From Ectopseudomonas toyotomiensis (lineage in GTDB: Bacteria > Pseudomonadota > Gammaproteobacteria > Pseudomonadales > Pseudomonadaceae): a stretch of DNA of 64,000 bases. The notes under the pieces were generated by a model. The model saw only the letters and a program-made list of their open reading frames with translations, made no database searches and had not been told where the DNA came from. Each line of letters starts with the position of its first letter. Position 1 is the stretch's first letter. The position numbers and the translations under genes were made by a program. Below are positions 44,925 through 52,671 of the stretch, piece after piece. The stretch lies in NCBI RefSeq assembly GCF_900115695.1, contig NZ_FOXK01000006.1, positions 357,899 through 421,898 on the forward strand, in the 5' to 3' direction.

Positions 44925-47279
44925 TCAAGCCTTGGCGCGCATTTTCTCGGTGTTGATCAGGAAACGCGCCAGAGCCGGCAGCAGCCAGATCGCACCGATC
45001 ATGTTCCACAGGAACATGAAGGTCAGCATCAAGCCCATATCGGCCTGGAACTTGATCGCCGAGAAGATCCAGGTCGCCACACCGATTGCCAGGCAGACAC
45101 CGGTGAACAGCACAGCCTTACCGGTGGACTTCAGCGTTTCGTAGTAGGCTTCCTGCAGCGGCATGCCCTGACGCAGATAGGTCTCTAGACGGCTGTAGAT
45201 GTAGATGCCGTAGTCGACACCGATCCCCACACCCAGCGCAATCACCGGCAGAGTGGCGACCTTCACGCCGATGCCCATGAAAGCCATCAGTGCGTTGCCC
45301 AGCACCGAAGTCAGCACCAGCGGCAGAATCACGCACAGGGTCGCCGCCAGCGAACGGAAGGTCAGCAGACACATGATGCTCACCGCCGCGTAGACAGCGA
45401 TCAGCATGGTGGTCTCGGACGCCGCGATCACTTCGTTGGTAGCCGCCTCGATACCGGCGTTACCCGCCGCCAGTACCACCTGCAGCTGGTCAGTGGTGTG
45501 CAGGGCGGCGAACTCTTCGGCCGCAGCCACGGCGCGCGACAGCGTCTCGGCCTTGTGGTCTTCGAGGAACACCAGTACCGGCGCCACCGAGCAGTCGGCG
45601 TTGTACAGACCTTCAGCGCGGGCGATGGAGTTGTTCAATACGTCCTGGTTGCGCGACAGGGTTTCCCATTTCAGGTTGCCCTCGTTCATGCCCTTGATCA
45701 CCTGTTTGGACACGGTGACCATGGAGATGGCCGACTGCACGCCCTCGGTGTTCTCCATCTTCCACATCAGCTCGTCCATCGCGGCCAGGCTGTCATAGGT
45801 AGAGCAGCCTTCGGGGCCGGTCTTGATCATGACTACCAGGACGTCGGAGCTGGTCGAGTAGTTGCGGATGACGAAGTCGTTATCGAGGTTGTAGCGCGAA
45901 TCCGGATGCAGCTCCGGCGCCCCTTGATCGAGGTCACCAATCTTCAGGTTCTGGCCGTACCAGACACCACCGGCCAATGCCACCACGGCAACGACAACGG
46001 AGATAGGTGCCACCATCGGGTGGGCGAAGTTGGAAATGGCGCGCCAGACCGGATGATCCTTGGCGGCCTCCTCGCGACTCTTCTTCACCGCACGCTTGCC
46101 GATACCGATATAGGAAATCACCACCGGCAGCAGGATCAGGTTGGTGAGGATGATCACCGCCACACCCATCGATGCGCCGATGGCCAACTCGCGGATCACG
46201 CCGATATCGATCAACAGCAGGGTGACGAAGCCAACGGCGTCAGACAGCAGCGCCACCAGGCCGGGGATGAACAATTGACGGAAGGCCATGCGCGCAGCAG
46301 ACAGGGCATCGGTCGCCTCACCCGACGCCATGGCGATCCCGTTGATCTTCTGTACCCCGTGAGAGATACCGATGGCGAATACCAGGAACGGCACCAGCAT
46401 CGAGTACGGATCGAGACCAAAGCCCAAGGTATGCAGCAGACCGAGTTGCCAGATCACCGCGATCAGGGTGGTGATCACCACCGCCAAAGTACTCTTGACG
46501 CAGTGGGTGAACCACAGCAGCAGCACGAAGGTGATGCCAATGGCCACGGCAAAGAACAGCGCCACACCGATCAGGCCATCGATGAGATCACCGACCTTCT
46601 TGGCGAAGCCGATGATATGCACCTTGACGTTGGGATTCTGCGCCTCGTACTTCTCACGAATCTTTTCTTCCAGCTCGTGAGAGAACTTCTGGTAGTCCAG
46701 CTTGATCAGCTTGCTCTGATCATTCGGGTCCGGGTAGGACTCGAGCAGCGGAATATCGACGATGCTGGACTTGAAGTTGTTCGCCACCAGGCGACCGATC
46801 TGACCCGACTTGAGGATGTTGCTGCGTAGATCCTCGAGGCTGTCTGCAGAACCATCGTAGGTCTGCGGGATCACTTCACCGCCGGCGAAACCCTCTTCGG
46901 TCACTTCGGTCCAGCGCACGCTCGGACTCCACAGCGATTTCAGACCGGAACGGTCGACGCCGGGAATGTAGAACGCCTCGTCATGGATCTGCCGCAGCGT
47001 TTCCATGTATTCCTTGCTGAAGATGTCGCCGTTGGTGGCCTCCACCGAGATGCGCACCGTGTTGCCCAGGTTGGCCAGGTCATTACGGTGTTCGAGCATC
47101 TTCTGGATATAAGGGTGCCCCAGCGGAATCATCTTCTCGAAGCTGGTCTGCGGACGTACCTGAGCAGCCTGATAGAACAGGAAGATGCTGATCAGCAGGC
47201 AGATCAGGATCACCGCCGGGCGATTGTTGAAAATCAGCCGCTCAAGGAAGGAAGCAGGCTGTTGTTGATGCTTGGTCAT
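44925..47279 (-). CDS. MMPL/RND-superfamily transporter
   Basis: This 784-residue inner-membrane protein has two MMPL repeats, each with a leading helix, a large periplasmic loop and a bundle of five helices. Relay-type segments are DPYSMLVPFLVFAIGISHGVQ in the first half and ALGVGIGVDYGIYIYSRLE in the second. Proteins of this type export lipids, hopanoids or other hydrophobic compounds. It is the last gene of a leftward set with YCF48, DUF1329 and DUF1302 proteins, an association repeated across Pseudomonas; the transported compound is unknown. The gap to the YCF48 gene is 18 bases. Confidence 0.9.
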   Translation of the reverse strand: MTKHQQQPASFLERLIFNNRPAVILICLLISIFLFYQAAQVRPQTSFEKMIPLGHPYIQKMLEHRNDLANLGNTVRISVEATNGDIFSKEYMETLRQIHDEAFYIPGVDRSGLKSLWSPSVRWTEVTEEGFAGGEVIPQTYDGSADSLEDLRSNILKSGQIGRLVANNFKSSIVDIPLLESYPDPNDQSKLIKLDYQKFSHELEEKIREKYEAQNPNVKVHIIGFAKKVGDLIDGLIGVALFFAVAIGITFVLLLWFTHCVKSTLAVVITTLIAVIWQLGLLHTLGFGLDPYSMLVPFLVFAIGISHGVQKINGIAMASGEATDALSAARMAFRQLFIPGLVALLSDAVGFVTLLLIDIGVIRELAIGASMGVAVIILTNLILLPVVISYIGIGKRAVKKSREEAAKDHPVWRAISNFAHPMVAPISVVVAVVALAGGVWYGQNLKIGDLDQGAPELHPDSRYNLDNDFVIRNYSTSSDVLVVMIKTGPEGCSTYDSLAAMDELMWKMENTEGVQSAISMVTVSKQVIKGMNEGNLKWETLSRNQDVLNNSIARAEGLYNADCSVAPVLVFLEDHKAETLSRAVAAAEEFAALHTTDQLQVVLAAGNAGIEAATNEVIAASETTMLIAVYAAVSIMCLLTFRSLAATLCVILPLVLTSVLGNALMAFMGIGVKVATLPVIALGVGIGVDYGIYIYSRLETYLRQGMPLQEAYYETLKSTGKAVLFTGVCLAIGVATWIFSAIKFQADMGLMLTFMFLWNMIGAIWLLPALARFLINTEKMRAKA

Positions 47280-47297
47280 GCAAAGGCTCCCGGCTTG

Positions 47298-48392
47298 TTA
47301 TTGTTGGCCCAGATCGACGCCAGTCGAGGCGGCGAGGTGAACGCCGCCCTGCCCCACCAGGATCAGGTTGCCGTTATCCAGTGCAGCTACCCCGGCCAGC
47401 GAAAGGCGGTCGGGACGGTTGATCAGGCTGAAGGTCTGGCCGTGATCCTTGCTGCGCAGCACGGTGCCACCGTGCCCGACTACAGCGACGCTGCCATCAT
47501 CGAGCAGTGCGCCATCGGCCAGACCGAACTCCAGCGGACCATTGTTCGGGGTGTTGAGCGTGATCTGCTGCCAACTGTCACCGAAATCGGTGGAGCGGAA
47601 CAGGTGGCCGCGCAGGCCGTAAGCCAACAGAGTGGCTGGCTGGTCGGTACCGATCACGCCGAACAGCGAACCCTCGTAGGGCAGGTCCTCGATGCGCTCC
47701 CAGGTCTCACCCCAGTCAGCGGAACGGAACATCTGGCCCAGCTCACCAACGATGAACAGGCCCGAGTCCTTCACTGCGGTGATGGCATTGAGGTGATAGG
47801 CATCTTCGTTGTCGAGACGGTCGCTGACGTCTTCCCAGTTCTGGCCACCATCGGTGGTTTCCAGCAGCGCGCCATAGGCGCCCACGGCGTACCCGGTCTG
47901 AAGATCCTTGAACCAGATATCCAGCAGCGGCGCCTCGCGCTCAAGATCTTCGAACTGCTTGGTCCAGGTCAGGCCGCCATCGGTGGTCGTGAGAACCTGC
48001 GCATCGTGACCGACCACCCAGCCATGCTGGGCATCGACGAAGAACAGCGAAGTCAGCATCTGGCGGGTCGGCACCTTGGCCTGCTGCCAGCTTTGCCCCT
48101 GGTCGTTGGAATAGAGAATATGGCCACGGTCACCAACGGCAACCAGGCGCTCGCCGGTGTTGACCACATCGAGCAACAGGCTGTGCACGGCCTTGGGCGA
48201 CTCGATGGCGTAGCCGGCATCAGCCGCAGCCGAGGTCTCGGCCTGCAAGGGTGCGGCAGCGAAAGCCAGAATGGAAAGCACACTGCACAGCGAGAGCGCT
48301 TTAGCCAGCGGCGAATGAACACGGAGCGCCGACTTGCGCGCCAGGATGGGCGCCAGACCGGACTGGGTGCGCCGCATGACGGGCTCACTCAT
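47298..48392 (-). CDS. YCF48/BNR-repeat exported protein
   Basis: This 364-residue beta-propeller-type protein has BNR/Asp-box-like repeats such as SNDQGQSWQQ, TTDGGLTWTK, TTDGGQNWED, SADWGETWER and STDFGDSWQQ. YCF48 relatives are photosystem II assembly factors, but non-photosynthetic bacteria use the fold for other periplasmic tasks. A hydrophobic segment near residues 34-51 (ALSLCSVLSILAFAAAPLQA) looks like a signal peptide preceded by a longer basic region. GGGGGAAGG precedes the ATG at 48392. It probably serves the MMPL transporter as a periplasmic partner. Confidence 0.83.
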   Translation of the reverse strand: MSEPVMRRTQSGLAPILARKSALRVHSPLAKALSLCSVLSILAFAAAPLQAETSAAADAGYAIESPKAVHSLLLDVVNTGERLVAVGDRGHILYSNDQGQSWQQAKVPTRQMLTSLFFVDAQHGWVVGHDAQVLTTTDGGLTWTKQFEDLEREAPLLDIWFKDLQTGYAVGAYGALLETTDGGQNWEDVSDRLDNEDAYHLNAITAVKDSGLFIVGELGQMFRSADWGETWERIEDLPYEGSLFGVIGTDQPATLLAYGLRGHLFRSTDFGDSWQQITLNTPNNGPLEFGLADGALLDDGSVAVVGHGGTVLRSKDHGQTFSLINRPDRLSLAGVAALDNGNLILVGQGGVHLAASTGVDLGQQ

Positions 48393-48540
48393 ATACCTTC
48401 CCCCTTTCTTGTTATAGGCGGTACTGCTGATTAGCAGGCCGCTCATCCTAGCGAGCTTCGGAAAGCCCTGACAATTGGCGCGACGTTATGTTTTGTTAAG
48501 GCAAAACCCGCGTGATAGAAGCCTATTCGCCAAGCTGATA

Positions 48541-48570
48541 CGAAAAGGCCGCTACTACTGTAGCGGCCTT
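48541..48570 (-). terminator. Hairpin terminator after DUF1329 gene
   Basis: AAGGCCGCTAC-TACT-GTAGCGGCCTT is a perfect 11-bp stem, and on the minus strand TTTTCG follows. It should separate DUF1329 expression from the YCF48-MMPL pair, at least partly. Confidence 0.8.
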
Positions 48571-48590
48571 CGCGTGAGACTACACGACTA

Positions 48591-49961
48591 TTATCGCGTA
48601 CCGCGGCGACGCAGGGCGGCCGGTTTGAAATAACCGTCGTCGGGAGTGGCCTGGGTGAAGTCGATGGTATTGCTCTCTTCGTTGTCCAGGTTCTGCACGT
48701 GGTAACGACGCGCCTGCAGATCATGGAACACATCGAGCGCGGACCAGGTGGTCGGCAGGTCGTAGTAGTTCTTCAGGTAGGCGATGGAAACGCGCCACAG
48801 CTCACCACGGCCGTCGTACTGATCCACCACCGCAGCCTGCCAGCTGTCCTCGTCGAGGAACAGGGTACGCTTGGAGTAGATATGGCGGGCGCCGGACTTC
48901 AGCGTGCCCTCGACGACCCACACACGGTGCAGTTCATTACGGGTCAGAGCCGGGTTGAGGTGACCGACCTGCAGCAGATCCTTGTACTTAACGTCAGGGC
49001 TGGTGACCTTATAGTTGTTGTACGGGATGTAGATTTCCTTCTTGCCCACCAGTTTCCAGTCATAGCGATCCGGGGCACCGTTGAACATGTCGGTATCGTC
49101 GGCGGTACGCAGACCGTCAGCCGCGGCGATCGGGGTGTCGTAGGCCAGGTTCGGCGCACGACGCACGCGGCGCTGACCAGCGTTGTAGCCCCAGGCCTGA
49201 CGGGGTTCCTTGACCTGATCCAGGGTCTCGTGAACCAGTACCGCACCACCGGCCAGACGCGCCGGGCTGGTAGTGAAGGACAGGTAGTAGAACATGATGT
49301 TGTTCAGGTCGGCGAAGGAGCCGTTCTGCAGGTAGTACTTGAACAGCGCTTCCTGCTGGGAAGTAACCAGCGAGTAGGCGCCATTGCGCTGTACTGCCAC
49401 TTCCGAGGCACGACGCACGATGTAGGTACCGCGATAGCGGGCGATGTGGTTCCACAGCGCCTCGACACCATTTTGCGGAATCGGGAACGGGATACCGCCG
49501 TAGGCATCGGAGAAGCCGTTGCCGCCATCGACCAGCTTGGCGCTGGTGGCGTTCTTGACGGTGTTGTCATAGACCCACTGCGGCGCGGAGCCGGAGCGGC
49601 GGGTCTGGTAGACCGGCATCTGATAGGTTTCCGGGTAAGCCTTGAACATGGCGATCTGACCCGGCGTCAGATTGGCCTCGTACTGGCTCAGGTTGGCCGC
49701 AGTAATGGTGAACAGCGGCTTGTCTTCCGGGAACGGATTGACGTGGTGCTGGCCCGAACGGGTATAGCCAGCCGGCGCCTGAGTGATGCCACCGGTCCAG
49801 GCCGGAATGGTGCCGGCAGCGTTGCCAGCCTTCTCGGCGCCGAAGGGAGTCAGGGTATCGCCGAGCTTGGCGGCTTCCTGCGGGGAAACGGCAGCCAGCG
49901 CGGAACCGGCAGAAAACGCCAGCGCAACGGCTACAGCCATCAGCCTGTGCTTGTTCAGCAT
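48591..49961 (-). CDS. DUF1329 exported protein
   Basis: This 456-residue protein has a signal peptide (about 1-23, ending GSALA) and begins VSPQEAAKLGDTLTPFGAEKAGNAAGTIPAWTGG, the DUF1329 opening. It has a beta-rich, LolA/LolB-like predicted character. Its function is unknown. It nearly always accompanies a DUF1302 outer-membrane protein, which lies 67 bases upstream here. It could be a periplasmic carrier between the MMPL transporter and the outer-membrane partner. That is inference from gene association. Confidence 0.88.
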   Translation of the reverse strand: MLNKHRLMAVAVALAFSAGSALAAVSPQEAAKLGDTLTPFGAEKAGNAAGTIPAWTGGITQAPAGYTRSGQHHVNPFPEDKPLFTITAANLSQYEANLTPGQIAMFKAYPETYQMPVYQTRRSGSAPQWVYDNTVKNATSAKLVDGGNGFSDAYGGIPFPIPQNGVEALWNHIARYRGTYIVRRASEVAVQRNGAYSLVTSQQEALFKYYLQNGSFADLNNIMFYYLSFTTSPARLAGGAVLVHETLDQVKEPRQAWGYNAGQRRVRRAPNLAYDTPIAAADGLRTADDTDMFNGAPDRYDWKLVGKKEIYIPYNNYKVTSPDVKYKDLLQVGHLNPALTRNELHRVWVVEGTLKSGARHIYSKRTLFLDEDSWQAAVVDQYDGRGELWRVSIAYLKNYYDLPTTWSALDVFHDLQARRYHVQNLDNEESNTIDFTQATPDDGYFKPAALRRRGTR

Positions 49962-49985
49962 GGGTAATTCTCCGTGAAGAGTATT

Positions 49986-50015
49986 GCCGGGCGCCCGAGG
50001 GCGCCCGGCGTTTTT
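49986..50015 (+). terminator. Strong hairpin between DUF1302 and DUF1329
   Basis: GCCGGGCGCC-CGAG-GGCGCCCGGC followed by GTTTTT on the plus strand. The T-tract points against the direction of the flanking genes. On their transcript it may act as a stabiliser or processing site rather than a terminator. Confidence 0.6.
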
Positions 50016-50028
50016 CTGATTATGGGTA

Positions 50029-52062
50029 TTAGAAGGAGTACTTGACGTTCAGACCGATGTTGTCGCGGTCACGCGCACCGTTGTTCTGGCCCGCGCCGTA
50101 GAACTCGGTGTACTGAATCTCGGCTTCCAAGCTGTTCAGGTAGCTGGCGCGCATACCGAGGGTGTACGCCTTGCGACCTTCGATGAAGTTGCCGGTCTGG
50201 TGCGAGTTACCTTCGAAGTCATGCTTGAACACGGCGAACGGCGACAGGTTCACACCGGCGTAGACGTCGTTCCAGGTACCGGAGAGCACCAAGGTGTAGC
50301 CGTAGGCGTTCTTGTTGACCTGGTCGTCGCGATCATAGCCGGAGATATAGGAGCCGTTGCCACGGCCGGCGTAATAGCGATTACCGGTAGGCGAGCTGTA
50401 CTGCAGACTGTCGCCACGCAGATGCTCGGAAGCCAACTCCGCTACACCGAACAGCGAGTCGAAACCAAGGCTCGGGCCGAAGTTGTAGATTGTCCCCAAG
50501 GAAGTATTGAACGCTTCAACGCGGGTGTAGTTGTGAATCTGGTCGCCTAGCTGCACTTGCTGACCACCGATATTCACAACACCACCGCCAGCCAGCTGGG
50601 GTGCCTGGGTCAGCAGATCGCCGAGCAGGTCGTTGGTAGCGGCGATGCCAACCGGCAGGTTGGGGCGGTAGGACAGCTCACCAAACACCGAAGCGTTACC
50701 CACGGTGGTGTTGAAGCTAAAACCGTACATGCGGATATCTTCGACATACTCACGACGAGCGTTGACTTGGTTAGCTACGTCGATGGTGGCCAAGCCGCCC
50801 GTTGCATTGGTAACAGCACTGGTCAATGCGTTGGAGTATGCGGCAGCCAGTGTAGGGTTGAGAGTCGGATCAGCCAACACAGCCTGCAGAGCAGCAACAG
50901 AAATACCTGCTTGCGCAGCTACCGCCTGCTGCACTTGTGGAGTAAGCGCTCCCTGAGCCTGAGCCGCAATTGCTCCAAGATCAAGACCAGTGTATGCGCC
51001 CAAATCCGCATAAATGGTTGGCTCTTTCGCGTGATAATTGACGAAGTAGAAACCAAACTCGGTAGAATTCAGTTCCTCAGCGATGTAACGGAATGCGACA
51101 CCGAACTGACCATCGTTCTTGGCATTGATATCCGATCCCACACTGGCCACTTTGATGTTGCCGTTGCCGTCAACGGAGCGACCACCTTGCAGGCCACCGA
51201 TACCCGCAGCACTCAAGCCGGAATACAGGCCGCCCAGCGGAATGAGCGCAGCCTGAGTCGAGTAGGCAGTATTACCACCATCAGCAAACAGGTCGGTCTC
51301 GGAGAAGTAGGTACCAACCGGATCAATCGCGGTTTCTTTCCAGTTGAACTGATAGAAGGTTTCCATCGACAGACTGTCGGTCAAACCGATATTGAAGCTC
51401 AGCGCCTCCACCGGAACCAAGACCTCCTTCACTTCCGAACCCGGGAGGCGGAACTTGGCAGCGTCGACAGGGTTGGTGGTGTTTACACCGTTGCGGTAGA
51501 ACAGGCCTTCACCCCAGTTGAATACCTGCTTACCCAAACGTCCCGAAACCGGCATGTTGCCGACATCCCAGTTGCCATAGACGTAGGCGTCGAGTATCTG
51601 CGCGTCACGGCCGGCCTTGTGGCGGGTTTCACGGGTGAAGCTGTTATCACGCGGCGCACTCTGGCTCGGCTGTGCCGGGGAGTTGTTGTCGTAGTAGTCG
51701 TTGCGCTTGTCCATGATCTGAGTGTCATAGAACGCAGTACCGCGAATGAACACCCCGTAGTTCTGGTAGGACGCTTCAAGATCGGTAGTGATCTTGAACA
51801 CCTCGGAAACCAGCCCAGTATCGAAGCTGCGGTTGCCGTCGTTGGTGTTGATGTCGTCGTTGGTCTTGTCCTGGCCCTGTACGCGCCACAGTTGACCGTA
51901 GGAGACGGTGGTATCGATGGAACCGGTGATTTCGTTATCGGCGAAGCTGAACTCCACCGCTTGAGCCTGGGCGGCGACCAGCAACGGCAGAACGCCTGCG
52001 AACGCAAAGCCGGCCTTGGCCGGGGCAAAACGTAGAACGGGCTTGCGGGACTTAATTTCCAT
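50029..52062 (-). CDS. DUF1302 outer-membrane-type protein
   Basis: This 677-residue protein has a signal sequence with a long basic lead (about 1-35, ending AQAQA), then VEFSFADNEITGSIDTTVSYGQLWRVQG, the DUF1302 opening. It has an amphipathic beta-strand pattern and ends in Phe (LNVKYSF), as outer-membrane barrels do. An Ala/Gln/Val-rich insertion of about 80 residues lies near 360-440 (GAIAAQAQGALTPQ and following), unlike the barrel around it, and is probably an extracellular loop. It is the promoter-proximal gene of the cluster with DUF1329, YCF48 and MMPL. The transported or bound compound is unknown. Confidence 0.87.
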   Translation of the reverse strand: MEIKSRKPVLRFAPAKAGFAFAGVLPLLVAAQAQAVEFSFADNEITGSIDTTVSYGQLWRVQGQDKTNDDINTNDGNRSFDTGLVSEVFKITTDLEASYQNYGVFIRGTAFYDTQIMDKRNDYYDNNSPAQPSQSAPRDNSFTRETRHKAGRDAQILDAYVYGNWDVGNMPVSGRLGKQVFNWGEGLFYRNGVNTTNPVDAAKFRLPGSEVKEVLVPVEALSFNIGLTDSLSMETFYQFNWKETAIDPVGTYFSETDLFADGGNTAYSTQAALIPLGGLYSGLSAAGIGGLQGGRSVDGNGNIKVASVGSDINAKNDGQFGVAFRYIAEELNSTEFGFYFVNYHAKEPTIYADLGAYTGLDLGAIAAQAQGALTPQVQQAVAAQAGISVAALQAVLADPTLNPTLAAAYSNALTSAVTNATGGLATIDVANQVNARREYVEDIRMYGFSFNTTVGNASVFGELSYRPNLPVGIAATNDLLGDLLTQAPQLAGGGVVNIGGQQVQLGDQIHNYTRVEAFNTSLGTIYNFGPSLGFDSLFGVAELASEHLRGDSLQYSSPTGNRYYAGRGNGSYISGYDRDDQVNKNAYGYTLVLSGTWNDVYAGVNLSPFAVFKHDFEGNSHQTGNFIEGRKAYTLGMRASYLNSLEAEIQYTEFYGAGQNNGARDRDNIGLNVKYSF

Positions 52063-52478
52063 CGAGACTCACTCCGTGGACAGATCATTCTTTTGAGCGA
52101 TCCCGTATCCGGGTCGCGATTGCCGTACTGACGACGGCTTCTGTTTTTATTTGCAGCGACATGTTCCAACGACCAGCGTGCGCTCGCCCGTGGTCAGATC
52201 CCGCTCGGTACTGCAACCATGGTGCCAATTCAAACAGGTGTATCAGCGCAAACAGGCTTGGAAGAGCTGTTGGCCAGTTTCTTTTCGTGACTGATCAGCC
52301 ACTGACCAATACGTCAGAAAAACTGGCGCACTTTGTCCTACGATCCGACGCTTTATGCCACTCACCACGCGACTCGCAGCGCAGCTGGGTGACGAATATC
52401 ACCTCGCTGTCAAGCGACGAAGCCCGAACTTAAGTGTGCAAAGGCATAACGGATCGAATGCATATTTCATTGGGTAAC

Positions 52479-52518
52479 AAAAAAGTGTTACCAACCGGAG
52501 GCCGGTAACACTTTTTTT
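52479..52518. terminator. Bidirectional terminator
   Basis: AAAAAAGTGTTACC and GGTAACACTTTTTTT face each other across an 11-base loop. A-tract, GC-mixed stem and T-tract give a terminator on both strands. It probably ends pepN-side transcription running leftward. Confidence 0.85.
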
Positions 52519-52578
52519 GTGGAGCAAAACCCGTTTCAGGCCTAAAGCCAACCAGTCAAGCGTCGACGCGCCGAGTGT

Positions 52579-52632
52579 GTAGGAGCGGCGCCCCACCGCG
52601 AACCGGCGATCGCCCCGAGGCGGGGCTGCTAC
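52579..52632. repeat. REP-like palindrome (copy 4)
   Basis: GTAGGAGCGGCGCCCCACCG at the left matches copy 2, and CGCCCCGAGGCGGGGCTGCTAC at the right is its imperfect inverted partner. Confidence 0.7.
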
Positions 52633-52671
52633 CAAGGCTGCTTCGGGAGCCCTATCTGATCGGCATCAGTC

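Larger units (their letters stand above)
52063..52671. other. Intergenic region between DUF1302 and pepN
   Basis: These 609 bases hold a bidirectional terminator (52479-52518) and a REP-like copy (52579-52632). The part next to DUF1302 should carry the cluster promoter, but I recognise no specific operator. Short open frames here show no domain. Confidence 0.5.

Noticed and set aside
52161..52433. 90-residue open frame upstream of DUF1302
   Set aside because: No start signal, no domain, and it lies in the probable promoter region.
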